Shown: positions 13,951-23,466 of the stretch, in pieces | How the letters are laid out: each line of letters opens with the position of its first letter | Position numbering within the stretch: the first letter of the stretch is position 1 | Source of the DNA: Acidimicrobiia bacterium | Lineage (GTDB): Bacteria > Actinomycetota > Acidimicrobiia > Acidimicrobiales > Acidimicrobilacustridaceae | Assembly: GCA_020832495.1 (NCBI GenBank) | Contig: JAFIEP010000100.1 | Span: 33,601 to 97,600 of the forward strand | Direction: 5' to 3' | Length of the DNA stretch: 64,000 nucleotides | The notes under the pieces: model-generated | What the model saw: the letters and a program-made list of their open reading frames with translations, nothing else | Database searches by the model: none | What the model was told of the DNA's origin: nothing | Program-made: the position numbers and the translations under genes

Positions 13951-16365
13951 TCACTCCGGATCGGGGCCGAGCAGGAAGCGCATCGGCCGCTCGATCGGAC
14001 CCTCCCACAGCACGGCACCGCTCTGGGCTCGGCCGACGTCCACCACCGCCCGGGGTTCCCCGGGGGAGCGGGTCTCGACGACGTAGGGCACCAACAAGCT
14101 TGCATCGGTGGTGCGCACCGCCAGGTTGAGCATCTCGGGATCGCCCAGCGGTTGACCGACCACATCGAGTGTGTAGAGGTCCCGCTCGACGGATCCGTCG
14201 AGGTGATAGACGATCTCGACTGTCTGCCCACGAGGCACCTCGACCGGGATCGAGTAGGTCCGATGTCCGAACTCGGGCATGATCTCGACGGCCACCATCC
14301 TCCCCCCGACGAGCGCGCGATCCAGGTCGAGACCGCTGTAGAGGCTGGTGAACGCCATGATCGTGCCGTCCGGCGGTGCCCCGTCCTCCTCGGCACGCAA
14401 GGCCCGGTTCGATGAGGCGTACGACGGGAGCCCGGTCGGCGCAGCGTTGTGCAGTCGGACGGTGAGCGTGGCGTCGACCCGGCCGGTGCGCGGCTCGTAG
14501 GCGACGTCGTAGTCAAGGGTGCGGGACAGGTAGGTGTCGAGCTTGTTGGGCGCGCTGTTCGCCACTCGGAAGGACAGGAAGTCACCAGTCCCGCCTCTGG
14601 GGAGTGCCCCGAGGAGGCCCGTCGCCACAAGGGCTGCATCGATGTCCTCGTTCCCCGTCCACAGGAGCACCCGTCCTTGCTCGACCATGGGACCCAGCAC
14701 CTCCGCCACCCGGCCCGGCCCGGGCAGGTCACGCTCGGTGAGCGCCTCGAAGGTAGCCTCGGCGGCGTCGGCCAGGAGGTCGCTGCGATCGTCCCTCACG
14801 TCGAATCGCTCGTACTGGCCCCGAAGCAGCAGCTCTGCGGCGTTGTCAGCCGTGAGTTCCTCGTCGAGACCGTCGACATCCACCGGCCCGGTGAGCTCGA
14901 GCATGGCAGCGATGGCCACCGGGTCGACGTAGATCACCCCGTCGATGTCACCCAGCCCGAACTGCGGGGCGAGTCGGCGAGCGAGCTCGGCGTTCGTCGG
15001 AAAGTCCGGAGTCACCGTGGTGTTCTGCAGGAACCGCTCTGGCGCCCAGCGCTGGTACCGATTGGCCAGGTCCGGATCGAATCCCGTGTCGGTCAGCACG
15101 CTGGAAGGTGCACCGAGCTCGCTGATGCGACCTGACTCGATCAGGTCGATCTGCCCGTCCACGGCCTCGAGCACGCCGTAGCCGCCGACGAAACCACCTT
15201 GGAAGCGAGACTCCGAGGGGGTGGCGAACAACGCCAGGTAGTACCTCGGGCCGTCGCCCCCGAGCATGGCGGGCAGCACCATCAGCAGGTCGTCGGCCAG
15301 CTCGACCTCGGGACGGCTGTCGGCCAGCTGCTGGGTCGCCGACCGCAGCGGATCGCCCACACCGGGCAGCAACCACGGCGAATCGACGCCCTCGAGTGCC
15401 AGTTGGGCATCGGCCATCGCGTCGCCCAACTCGCGCACGACCGGTTGCATGGCCTCCACCTGGGCCAGATCGATGGAACCTGCCGACGGACGCAGCTCCG
15501 AATAGCGGGCACCCAGCACGGCGGAGGCCGCCATCTCCGAGAGTTCGCCGCCCGCCGCCGCCACGGTGCTCGCCGCCGTGACCTGCTGGCCGACCACCGG
15601 CACGATCCGGGCTGCCTGTACCCAGGGCCGCCCGAGTACGCCGTCGGCTGCGTCGAAGCCCACCGCCGCCCGCTCGAAGGCCTCGGCAGCTTCATCCTGT
15701 TCACCGGCTCGCAGCGCATCGAAAGCCACCTCACTGGCACTGCGCGCCTCACGCAGGTCGCCGAGCGCCCCGAACGCCGAGAACCCTGCCACTGCGCCCA
15801 GCAGGACGAACAGGGTGCCGACGGCGGCGAGACCCTGGAGCAACACTCGGCGAGTAGGGGCCCGCATCACCCTGAACCCGGAGATGACCGGAGCCGCCAG
15901 GGCAACGACAGCCCACGCCACGTTCATGCCGTGGAGCAAGAGGTCGTCCTGACGGAAGGCAGCCTGCACGACCAGGAGGCCGATCAGTCCACCCACGATG
16001 CGCATCCTCGTCCCCGGCGCCACGACCGCAGCGAAGGCGAGCACCACGGCACCCACGGCGCACACCAGCGGTAGCGCCTCGTTCACCGCCAAGGCCAACA
16101 AGCCGGCGCTGAGGAGCCACGACCACCGCCGAGCCTGCGCGAAGAAGGGGACCACGGCGGCCCCGACAGCGAACGAGATGAGCACGTCGGCCACCTGCGA
16201 CCCGACGGGGGACGCGCCGGCGAGGACGGCCAGCCCGCCGCTGAGCACCGCCTGCACCGCCACGATCCGCGTCCACCAATGGCGTTCGATGTCGTCCACC
16301 GTCGACCGTCGGGGCGCGTCCACCCGCCGGTGCTCGCTTCGATGGCGGCGTGTCGTCGAGGTCAT
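13951..16365 (-). CDS. DUF4012 membrane-anchored protein
   Basis: This 804-residue protein has a basic N-terminal tail, then four or five membrane helices (about 30-190). A coiled, helical region (about 190-330) and an extracellular DUF4012 domain follow; the core is about 340-560 (RYYLALFATPSESRFQGGF, GVLEAVDGQ, ITLTGPVDVDG-like AMLELTGPVDVDG). The last 200 residues are beta-rich. DUF4012 proteins are common in Gram-positive bacteria, often near exopolysaccharide or cell-wall genes; no enzymatic function is established. Length and domain order are typical of the family. The ATG at 16365 has GGAGCGGGA just upstream, so this gene appears to use a Shine-Dalgarno sequence. Confidence 0.85.
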   Translation of the reverse strand: MTSTTRRHRSEHRRVDAPRRSTVDDIERHWWTRIVAVQAVLSGGLAVLAGASPVGSQVADVLISFAVGAAVVPFFAQARRWSWLLSAGLLALAVNEALPLVCAVGAVVLAFAAVVAPGTRMRIVGGLIGLLVVQAAFRQDDLLLHGMNVAWAVVALAAPVISGFRVMRAPTRRVLLQGLAAVGTLFVLLGAVAGFSAFGALGDLREARSASEVAFDALRAGEQDEAAEAFERAAVGFDAADGVLGRPWVQAARIVPVVGQQVTAASTVAAAGGELSEMAASAVLGARYSELRPSAGSIDLAQVEAMQPVVRELGDAMADAQLALEGVDSPWLLPGVGDPLRSATQQLADSRPEVELADDLLMVLPAMLGGDGPRYYLALFATPSESRFQGGFVGGYGVLEAVDGQIDLIESGRISELGAPSSVLTDTGFDPDLANRYQRWAPERFLQNTTVTPDFPTNAELARRLAPQFGLGDIDGVIYVDPVAIAAMLELTGPVDVDGLDEELTADNAAELLLRGQYERFDVRDDRSDLLADAAEATFEALTERDLPGPGRVAEVLGPMVEQGRVLLWTGNEDIDAALVATGLLGALPRGGTGDFLSFRVANSAPNKLDTYLSRTLDYDVAYEPRTGRVDATLTVRLHNAAPTGLPSYASSNRALRAEEDGAPPDGTIMAFTSLYSGLDLDRALVGGRMVAVEIMPEFGHRTYSIPVEVPRGQTVEIVYHLDGSVERDLYTLDVVGQPLGDPEMLNLAVRTTDASLLVPYVVETRSPGEPRAVVDVGRAQSGAVLWEGPIERPMRFLLGPDPE

Positions 16366-16599
16366 TCCCGCTCCACAGGCAGGCAGAAGTGCGAAAAGGG
16401 GCAAGGCCGATGACGGGCGGAGCGAGGTCCGAACCGAGGCAGAGGTCCCGCCGGTGCTCGTGCATCGCCGCCGGCCGGTGTCCGGACCGGCGCGTTCTCC
16501 ACGCTACTTCACCGCCTCGGTGGGGTCCGTTCACCGAGGGGTTCAGTGGTTCGGCTCGGTGCCGGCCACCGCATGGCGGGCCTGTCGGTGCCGCTCGCC

Positions 16600-16605
16600 T
16601 ACGCT
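16600..16605 (+). promoter_or_regulatory. -10 element of leaderless promoter, orn
   Basis: TACGCT ends 7 bases before the GTG at 16613. An 8-bp hairpin (CCTCGGTG/CACCGAGG) lies at 16515-16539 upstream. Confidence 0.5.
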
Positions 16606-16612
16606 CGGGGTC

Positions 16613-17152
<540 letters not shown>

Positions 17153-17165
17153 GTGCCCGGGGCGG

Positions 17166-17198
17166 TGGCCCGGCGCCGATGTGCTCGACGCCGGGCCA
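17166..17198. terminator. Bidirectional hairpin between orn and aldehyde dehydrogenase
   Basis: TGGCCCGGCG and CGCCGGGCCA form a perfect 10-bp stem with a 13-base loop, between the stops of two convergent genes. Confidence 0.6.
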
Positions 17199-17222
17199 GG
17201 ACCGCACCCGATCAGATCGGGA

Positions 17223-18740
17223 TCAGATGTTCCCGCTCAACATGGCGTAGTGGAAGTGGTTGTCCCGGCCCGAGGTCTCGGGGTTGACGTGGATGTGCTT
17301 GACCTGGCGGTACGCATCGAAACCCTGGGTGCCCAGCTCGCGTCCGATGCCCGACTCCTTGTAGCCACCGAAGGGCCGCTTGGGGTCGATGAGGTGGTAG
17401 TCGTTGATCCACACGGTGCCGGTGCGCATCCGCGCCGCCACGTCCTGTGCCCGTTCCAGGTTGCCGGACTGCACGCCTCCGGCCAGGCCGTAGATCGAGT
17501 CGTTGGCGATGGCCACCGCCTGGTCGTCGTCGTCGAAGGGGATGACACACAGGACCGGGCCGAAGATCTCCTCCTGGGCGATCTTGGCCGAGTTGTCCAC
17601 GTCGGCGAAGATCGTCGGGCGGTAGAAAGCCTGCGCATCGAGGCCGTCGGCCAGCGCATCGGGACGAGAACCACCGACGATCGGTTCGCCCACTTCTTCG
17701 CGACCCAGTGCCACGTAGCGCTCCACCGTCTCGACCTGGCTCCGGTCGACCAGCGGCCCGAGATCGGTCTCCATGTCGAGCTGGTCGCCGAGGCTGATCT
17801 TGCCAGCCCGGTCGGCGAGCAGGTTCACGAAGTCGTCGTAGATGCTGCGCTGTACCAGCGCCCGGGTCCCGGACTCACAGACCTGGCCGCCGTGCATGAA
17901 CGTCCCCCACAGCACCGCTGCGGCTGCCTGATCGAGGTCCGCATCGTCGAGCACGATGTTGGCCGACTTCCCACCCAGCTCCAGTGTGACCGCCTTGATG
18001 GTGCCCGACGCCAGCTGCATGATCCGCCGACCCACCTCGGTCGAGCCGGTGAAGGCCGTCTTGTCCACCATCGGGTTGGCCGCCAACTCCTCGCCGACCG
18101 TCCCACCCGGGCCGGAGAGCACGTTCAACACGCCGGGGGGAAGAATGTCCGCCTCGGTGACCAGCTGGGCCAGGCGCAGGGCGGTGAGGGAGGTGTACGA
18201 CGCCGGCTTCAGCACCGAGGTGTTGCCCGCAGCGAGGGCCGGAGCGATCTTCCAGCAGGCCATGATGAACGGGAAGTTCCAGGGGATGACACCGGTGCAC
18301 ACGCCGTAGGGCTCGAAGAGCACGTAGTTCTCCGACACCGGGAAGGGAGAACCCTCGAGGTCGATCCGATCCGGCTGTGTCTCGGCGAGCTGGGCGAACC
18401 ACTCGAAGGCGTTGCGCCCCCCGGCCACGTCGGCCAGCTGCGCCTTGCGGATGGTGCCACCACCGTCGCGGGCCTCGAGCTCGGCCAGTTCGGCGGCGTT
18501 GTCGTCGATCACCTGCACGATGGCCCGGAGCGTCGCCCCCCGCTCGGCGCCCGACATCGAGCGCCACGGGCCGTCGTCGAACGCCCGACGAGCCGCCTCG
18601 ATGGCCCGCACGGCGTCGTCCTTGCCCGCCTTGGGAACATCGGCGATCTTCTCGCCGGTGGCAGGATTGGTCGATGGGAAAGTCTCACCCGAGGCAGCGT
18701 CGGTCAGCTCCCCGTCGATGAGCAGCTTGTAGTCGGACAT
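17223..18740 (-). CDS. NAD(P)-dependent aldehyde dehydrogenase
   Basis: This 505-residue enzyme of the ALDH superfamily oxidises an aldehyde to the acid. Motifs in order: PWNFPFIMACWKIAPALAAG (substrate tunnel), GSTEVG (cofactor), the general base in LELGGKSANIV, the catalytic Cys in GGQVCESGTR, and EEIFGPVLCV near the end. The C-terminus (PFGGYKESGIGRELG) resembles betaine-aldehyde and aminobutyraldehyde dehydrogenases, but residues that set specificity cannot be judged by eye. A strong ribosome site (GGGGGA) precedes the ATG. The gene stands alone and is convergent with orn; the metallo-beta-lactamase gene upstream on the same strand ends 120 bases before its start. Confidence 0.93.
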   Translation of the reverse strand: MSDYKLLIDGELTDAASGETFPSTNPATGEKIADVPKAGKDDAVRAIEAARRAFDDGPWRSMSGAERGATLRAIVQVIDDNAAELAELEARDGGGTIRKAQLADVAGGRNAFEWFAQLAETQPDRIDLEGSPFPVSENYVLFEPYGVCTGVIPWNFPFIMACWKIAPALAAGNTSVLKPASYTSLTALRLAQLVTEADILPPGVLNVLSGPGGTVGEELAANPMVDKTAFTGSTEVGRRIMQLASGTIKAVTLELGGKSANIVLDDADLDQAAAAVLWGTFMHGGQVCESGTRALVQRSIYDDFVNLLADRAGKISLGDQLDMETDLGPLVDRSQVETVERYVALGREEVGEPIVGGSRPDALADGLDAQAFYRPTIFADVDNSAKIAQEEIFGPVLCVIPFDDDDQAVAIANDSIYGLAGGVQSGNLERAQDVAARMRTGTVWINDYHLIDPKRPFGGYKESGIGRELGTQGFDAYRQVKHIHVNPETSGRDNHFHYAMLSGNI

Positions 18741-18860
18741 GGTCGGTCCCCCTGATCGGGTGCACGACGGTCGTGCACGGGTCGGCCGTCCAAGCGTAGA
18801 CGACGCCCTGCGGGCGAACCCACGTGGACACCGCCCACAGGCTCGTCGCCCCGAACGCGT

Positions 18861-19718
18861 TCAGGACGTGACGGTCCAGCGTCCGCGCAGCCCGGTGCCA
18901 ACGACCCGTCCGTCGCCGGCCAACTTCCGCAGATGTGCGTGGAGCGAGTAGCGGGCCACCGGGTGGAGCGCCTCGGGCACGTCGCCGTAGACCACGGGCA
19001 ACAACGTGGCGATGGTGGCCGAACCATGAGCGGCGAGCGCGTCGTAGACCTTCTGCTCCCGCTCGAGGCGGTGGGCGATGTACCAGTCAACGACAGCATT
19101 CGGTTCCTCGATGAGCGGCCCGTGACCGGGTGCGATGGCCCGCAGTGGCATCGCACGAACCTTGCGGAGCGAGTCGAGGTACGCCGCCATGTCGCCGTCG
19201 GGCGGCTTGATCACCACGGTGGACCCGGCCATGACGTGGTCGCCGGAGAGCAGCAGCCGCTCCTCTTCGAGGAAGTAGCACAGGTGGTTCCCTGCATGAC
19301 CGGGGGTGTGCACCGCCCGGAGTCGGAACTCAGTGGCATCGATGACGGCGCCGTCGGCCAGACGACGATCGGGTCGGATCCCGTCACGGGCACTGAAGGC
19401 GCACAGCTCGGCGCCCGTGCGTTCCCGGAGGCTGGCGGCCGCCGGTGCGTGATCGGGATGGGTGTGGGTCAGGGCGATCCAACGGATCCGCTCGCCGCCA
19501 CAGGCCTCGATGGCATCGAGGTGAGAGCTGTCGTCGGGGCCGGGATCGACCACCACGACCTCGTCCACCCCGACGAGGTAGGTGTTGGTGCCCGGCCCGG
19601 TCATCGGGCCGGGGTTGGGCGCCACGATCCGTCGGAGCAGTGGGCTGAGCGCGCACGGCACGCCGGGCTCGAGGGTGTCGACGACCGAGGCGGTCTCGGT
19701 CCTGCCGTCGCCACTCAT
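18861..19718 (-). CDS. Metallo-beta-lactamase-fold hydrolase (LACTB2-like)
   Basis: This 285-residue protein has the metal site THTHPDHAPAA (about 93-103), a downstream His in HTPGHAGNH, Asp in LLSGDHVMAG, and His in APGHGPLIEE. A helical winged-helix-like C-terminal domain (HRLEREQKVYDALAAHG... HAHLRKLAGDGRV) completes it. That arrangement matches the LACTB2/RNase-like group of the MBL superfamily, which includes single-strand RNA nucleases and thioester hydrolases; which applies here is open. The GTNTYLVG near the N-terminus is also typical. The ATG overlaps the stop of fxsA (ATGA), so the pair is one operon. Confidence 0.88.
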   Translation of the reverse strand: MSGDGRTETASVVDTLEPGVPCALSPLLRRIVAPNPGPMTGPGTNTYLVGVDEVVVVDPGPDDSSHLDAIEACGGERIRWIALTHTHPDHAPAAASLRERTGAELCAFSARDGIRPDRRLADGAVIDATEFRLRAVHTPGHAGNHLCYFLEEERLLLSGDHVMAGSTVVIKPPDGDMAAYLDSLRKVRAMPLRAIAPGHGPLIEEPNAVVDWYIAHRLEREQKVYDALAAHGSATIATLLPVVYGDVPEALHPVARYSLHAHLRKLAGDGRVVGTGLRGRWTVTS

Positions 19719-20272
19719 CGTTCGTCCTCGTCCGAGTCGGACCGATGGCGCTGGCCACCGCTCGACCCCTCGGTCGGCAGGCTGCGTTCGGCCATGGTGG
19801 TGTCCACCACCGAAGCGGTGCCAACGTCGGTCGGACTGCGCCGACGGGTGGTGGTGGCCCAGACCCATGTCCCGCCGCGGGCGCCCATCTGCGCCGCACC
19901 CACCACGGTCGATGCTCGTCGCTGCACCCGCGACACCACCAGGCGCCGGAGACCCGCTCGCGTCGGCGGGAGCAACAGCAGGAAGCCGACGCCGTCGGTC
20001 ACGAACCCCGGGGTGAGCAGCAAGGCCCCGGCACCGAGAACCAGCACGCCCTCAACGATCTCATCGGTCGGGACGCGCCCCTGGCCCACCTCTGCTTGGA
20101 AGCGACGGAACAGACCGACGCCCTCCCGCTTCACGAGCAGGGAGCCAGCGACACTGATCAGCAGCAACAGGGCCAGCGTGGGGAGCACGCCGAGCCCGTG
20201 GCTCACCTGCACGATGACGTACAACTCGAGGAGCGGCACGACCACGAAGGCGACCAGGAGCAGCACTGCCAT
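19715..20272 (-). CDS. fxsA: FxsA-family cytoplasmic membrane protein
   Basis: This 185-residue protein has the FxsA core in its first 115 residues. Two to four membrane helices carry ELYVIVQVSHGLGVLPTL, a cytoplasmic loop has LLVKREGVGLFRRFQAEVGQGRVP, and GALLLTPGFVTDGVGFLLLLPPTR follows. The name comes from E. coli FxsA, whose overproduction relieves exclusion of phage T7 by the F plasmid; the cellular role is unknown. The remaining 70 residues are polar and variable. TAGGCT ends 6 bases before the ATG, so the fxsA-MBL operon probably begins as a leaderless message. Confidence 0.9.
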   Translation of the reverse strand: MAVLLLVAFVVVPLLELYVIVQVSHGLGVLPTLALLLLISVAGSLLVKREGVGLFRRFQAEVGQGRVPTDEIVEGVLVLGAGALLLTPGFVTDGVGFLLLLPPTRAGLRRLVVSRVQRRASTVVGAAQMGARGGTWVWATTTRRRSPTDVGTASVVDTTMAERSLPTEGSSGGQRHRSDSDEDER

Positions 20273-20278
20273 GCGTCG

Positions 20279-20284
20279 AGCCTA
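20279..20284 (-). promoter_or_regulatory. -10 element of leaderless promoter, fxsA
   Basis: Minus-strand TAGGCT ends 6 bases before the ATG at 20272. Confidence 0.5.
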
Positions 20285-20361
20285 TCGGCGGTTGCCCCGG
20301 ACGAGCCGGGCCGCCGTCACCGCCGGTCAGGGGCGTCTCGGCCACCACCGGTGGCCGGACG

Positions 20362-20400
20362 CGAGACGGCGGCCCAGGCGATGCCCGGGCCGCCGTCTCG
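20362..20400 (-). terminator. Strong hairpin terminator after whiB
   Basis: CGAGACGGCGGCCC pairs perfectly with GGGCCGCCGTCTCG (14 bp, 11-base loop). It lies between whiB (ends 20534) and the fxsA promoter, and isolates the two. Confidence 0.65.
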
Positions 20401-20533
20401 ATCCCCCGAGCACGGCCGTCCCCCCGAACGGCGGCGCTCCCAGGTGAGACCTGTGAGGTATCTCATGGGTGGGTGTGTGATCGATCTGGTGCTTCGTTGG
20501 TCGGTGAGGATCGGAGCGGAGCGACAGCGACGA

Positions 20534-20797
20534 TCACAGCCCTCGCTGCGCCATCACCTGCTTCCTCTCGTTCTCGTTCAGGCCGCCCCAGATACCGTGC
20601 GGCTCACGAATGGCGATGGCGTACTCGAGACAATCGGTGCGGACCGCACACGTGGTGCAGATCCCCTTGGCTCGCGTCTCGCGCTCGAACTTCTCGTCCT
20701 TGCGCTCGAAGTGGGGCGGCGGGAAGAACACAGCTGCCTGCGGTCCCCGGCATGCCGCCTTCAACTGCCACTCCTGCTCAACTGGCTGGGCGCTCAC
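20534..20797 (-). CDS. WhiB-family iron-sulfur transcription factor
   Basis: This 87-residue protein has the four cluster-ligand cysteines of WhiB proteins (Cys16, Cys47, Cys50, Cys56), the turn motif GIWGGLNENER (68-78) and a basic C-terminus for DNA or sigma contact. ICTTCAVRTDCLEYAI and GIWGGL resemble the WhiB2 branch, which controls septation in mycobacteria and streptomycetes. WhiB proteins bind a [4Fe-4S] cluster and act with the principal sigma factor. The start is GTG. A normal promoter (TTGTCC, 17 bases, TACTGT) lies 28-56 bases upstream, giving this gene a real leader. In M. tuberculosis another WhiB gene sits beside the BagA/BagB-type ATPases, as here. Confidence 0.95.
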   Translation of the reverse strand: MSAQPVEQEWQLKAACRGPQAAVFFPPPHFERKDEKFERETRAKGICTTCAVRTDCLEYAIAIREPHGIWGGLNENERKQVMAQRGL

Positions 20798-20824
20798 GTG
20801 TCATGTCCCCCTTTCGCGGACCCG

Positions 20825-20853
20825 ACAGTAGTACCGGTCCAAAGGTGGGACAA
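20825..20853 (-). promoter_or_regulatory. Promoter of whiB
   Basis: On the minus strand TTGTCC (20853-20848) is followed after 17 bases by TACTGT (20830-20825). This is a standard sigma-70-type spacing with a leader of about 20 bases. Upstream (about 20874-20887) GCGCGAACTCGCGC may be an operator. Confidence 0.45.
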
Positions 20854-21036
20854 GGGTCACTTTTGTTGCAATTGCGCGAACTCGCGCGAGCATCTGCGCT
20901 GCTCAGAGCAGGTGCGCGGGCTCTATCGCTGTAATCGATACAGAACTCAGGCCGACCAGGCGCGTCACCGACGCCGTGCGCCTGAGCTTATGTGAAGCTC
21001 AGATTCCTGGCTCTCCAGCATCAAATGACATGGGCG

Positions 21037-22443
21037 TCATTCGCTGCTGGTGCCGCCCCGGTCGCGGTAGTCGCGGGCCCCGCCGACCTCAGGCTCCACC
21101 TCGAGCACCAGTCCGTCGATACCCACCACGCGGATGCGTTCGAGTTGCTCGATTGGTGTCGCCCGGTTCGTCGTCGCCCGCCACTTCGCCTCGCGGATCT
21201 GCACCACCCCGTCCGGGTCGACGTCGGTGATGGCACGGCCCAGTTCGCCCACCATCCACTCGCGGCCGATGGTGGGCGTGGCGAACCGGGTGCGCACCAT
21301 CGACGGCATCCCCGAGGTGAAGGTGAGGGCCACGCCGGCGAAGGCCACCGCCAGCGTGATCCACGACATGGAGACGCCGTCGTACAGGAAGAGCGAACCG
21401 ACCACGTAGGCCCCCATACCGATCGCCGTCCAGGCGCGCGGCACTCCCGTCTGCACGTCGACGGCGAAGGCAACCATGGCGAGACCGATCAGCAGTAGCG
21501 CCCAGAAACGCAACGGGAGCGCACCGAGCCCGTACGAGCCGAGCAGGAGCGAACCGGCGCCCACCACGCCGGCGACCCCGACCCCGGCGGTGTACAGCTC
21601 GAACACCAACAGCACCAGACCGACGGTGAGCAGGAGGTAGGCCACCGCCGGGCTGGCCGCTGTGTGCAGCAGTTGGCCGAGGAGCGGCAGTTGAGCGAAG
21701 CGGACCTGGGTGATCGGCTGCAGGGTCGGACGACCCTCGAGATCCGCCACCTCCTCACTCACCACCTCGGGCAGGTTCACGATGAAGATGCCGAGGGTGG
21801 GTGCATCCACCGTCGTGAGCCCTTGATCCTCCGCTTCTTCGGCACTCATGCGGCGGACGGGGACCTCACGCAGGGTGTCCTCGAGCAGTTGCGAGGGCAC
21901 GGCGGCGTCGAGCAGACCCCACGAGGTGCGACCCGCCATGCCGAATGCCGCCGCATGGCCACCGAGGACCGCTGCCGCCCCGGTTGCGCCGCCGCTCGGT
22001 CCGACCCACACCGACACGGGGATGGGGGCGTCGCGCATGGCCGCCACCAGCCGGGCCAGGGTCACGTCGTCGACCACGGCGCCGGGGCTGTCGACCTGCA
22101 ACACGATCCCCACCGACCCGGCGGCGACCGCATCGTCGATCGATCCGATCACGAAATCGACGAGGATCGGGTCGAGTAGTCCCTCGACCTTGACCACCTC
22201 GAGCACACCGGCGTCGGAGGCCGTTCCCTCAGCGGGATCTGCCGCCGGAACCGGTGCCTCGGCCGGGGGGTCGGTGTCGTCGGTCGCTTCCCCGATCTGG
22301 GTGTGGGCAGCCTGCTCGCCGTCCCGAGGCGCGGCGGAAGCACTGGCCACCACAGGGGCGACCGAGGCAAGGACCGAGGCGACGAGGGCCAGCAGTCCCG
22401 CTGCGGTGACCAGAATCGCTCCCGAGGTCGGTAGTCTGCGCAA
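21037..22443 (-). CDS. NfeD-family membrane protein with ClpP-like protease domain
   Basis: This 468-residue long-form NfeD has a signal peptide (1-38), a ClpP/SppA-like serine protease domain (about 80-240; GIVLQVDSPG, VSVWVGPSGGATGAAAVLGGH), four or five membrane helices (about 265-400), and a C-terminal OB-fold NfeD domain (about 405-455; MVGELGRAITDVDPDGVVQI). Long NfeD proteins act on stomatin-like partners at the membrane; none is visible here. The usual catalytic Ser/Lys positions are only partly recognisable, so activity is uncertain. The start is TTG, 6 bases after GGAGG. The divergent BagA-like gene starts only 25 bases away. Confidence 0.88.
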   Translation of the reverse strand: MRRLPTSGAILVTAAGLLALVASVLASVAPVVASASAAPRDGEQAAHTQIGEATDDTDPPAEAPVPAADPAEGTASDAGVLEVVKVEGLLDPILVDFVIGSIDDAVAAGSVGIVLQVDSPGAVVDDVTLARLVAAMRDAPIPVSVWVGPSGGATGAAAVLGGHAAAFGMAGRTSWGLLDAAVPSQLLEDTLREVPVRRMSAEEAEDQGLTTVDAPTLGIFIVNLPEVVSEEVADLEGRPTLQPITQVRFAQLPLLGQLLHTAASPAVAYLLLTVGLVLLVFELYTAGVGVAGVVGAGSLLLGSYGLGALPLRFWALLLIGLAMVAFAVDVQTGVPRAWTAIGMGAYVVGSLFLYDGVSMSWITLAVAFAGVALTFTSGMPSMVRTRFATPTIGREWMVGELGRAITDVDPDGVVQIREAKWRATTNRATPIEQLERIRVVGIDGLVLEVEPEVGGARDYRDRGGTSSE

Positions 22444-22449
22444 CGAGTG

Positions 22450-22460
22450 CCTCCGAGAGG
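22450..22460. promoter_or_regulatory. Back-to-back ribosome binding sites of nfeD and bagA
   Basis: Minus-strand GGAGG (22454-22450) serves the TTG at 22443, and plus-strand GAGAGG (22455-22460) serves the GTG at 22468. The two sites touch. With 24 bases between the start codons there is no room for promoters, so each gene's promoter must lie inside the other gene. Confidence 0.6.
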
Positions 22461-22467
22461 GTTCAGT

Positions 22468-23466
22468 GTGGATCCTGCGCAGTTCTTCGCAGCATCACGA
22501 GTGATCATCGTTGCCGGGAAGGGCGGCGTGGGCAAAACCACGGTCACCGCCGCCCTTGCTCGCGCCGCGGCGCGCACCGGGCTCCGCACCCTCGTGGTCG
22601 AGGTCGAGGGCAAGAGTGGTCTGCCGTCGCTCTTCGGCCAACCCGCCCTCGAGTACGACGAGATCGTCCTGGCCCCCGGCGGTGGACCTCACGGTGCCGC
22701 CGACGTCGTGGCCCGCACCCTGACCCCCGACGACGCGCTCGTGGAGTACCTCGAGGACCACGGGATGACGCGGATCTCTCGACGGCTGGTGTCCTCGGGC
22801 GCGCTCGACATGGTGTCCACCGCCGCGCCGGGGATCCGCGACATCCTGATCCTCGGCAAGGTCAAGCAGTTGGAGTTGGGCAGCGATCACGACCTCATCG
22901 TGTTGGACGCCCCGGCCGCCGGTCACGCCATCAGCTTCCTCCGCTCGGCCCGCGGCCTCATCGACGCCGTGCGGGTCGGACCCATCAATGCGCAGGCCCG
23001 AGAAGTCCTCGACATGCTCACCGACCCCGCACGCGCCCAGGTGATACTCGTCACCCTGCCCGAGGAGACACCGGTGAACGAGTTGGTCGACACCGCCTAC
23101 TCCCTCGAGGACGAGGTGGGCGTGTCGCTGGGTCCGGTGGTCGTCAACGGCATCTACCCCGAGATCCCCGGCCTCGATGTCGACCCCACCGAGGCCGCCC
23201 GCGCCGCCGGCGCAACCCTGCGCAGCGGTGAGGCCGAGGCACTGGCTGCCGCCGCCCGCTTCCGAGCCGACCGCACCGCGCTGCAAGCCCAACAGGTGGC
23301 CCGTCTGGCCGAGCGCCTCCCCCTACCCCAGATCGTGCTGCCCTACTGCTTCACCACCGATCTCGGCCCTGACGAAGTCGAACACCTGGCCCACGCTGCG
23401 CTCGGGGGCATCGAGGCCCTCGGCGCCGACGCCGACACCCGAACCGATCGGGGAGCAGGAACCTGA
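22468..23466 (+). CDS. BagA-like ArsA/GET3-family ATPase
   Basis: This 332-residue P-loop ATPase has the deviant Walker A GKGGVGKTT near residue 22, LVVEVEGKSGL, and a Walker B-like DLIVLDAPAAGHA. It is one of the two divergent GET3/ArsA-type ATPases conserved side by side in actinobacteria (Rv3679/Rv3680 in M. tuberculosis, described as BagA/BagB). The usual switch DTAPTGH is replaced by DAPAAGHA, and the tail is short, so it probably works as a heterodimer with the next protein. Possible roles include metabolite or stress tolerance; membrane-protein insertion is not shown. The GTG with GAGAGG was chosen over a GTG 21 bases upstream. Confidence 0.88.
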   Translation: MDPAQFFAASRVIIVAGKGGVGKTTVTAALARAAARTGLRTLVVEVEGKSGLPSLFGQPALEYDEIVLAPGGGPHGAADVVARTLTPDDALVEYLEDHGMTRISRRLVSSGALDMVSTAAPGIRDILILGKVKQLELGSDHDLIVLDAPAAGHAISFLRSARGLIDAVRVGPINAQAREVLDMLTDPARAQVILVTLPEETPVNELVDTAYSLEDEVGVSLGPVVVNGIYPEIPGLDVDPTEAARAAGATLRSGEAEALAAAARFRADRTALQAQQVARLAERLPLPQIVLPYCFTTDLGPDEVEHLAHAALGGIEALGADADTRTDRGAGT

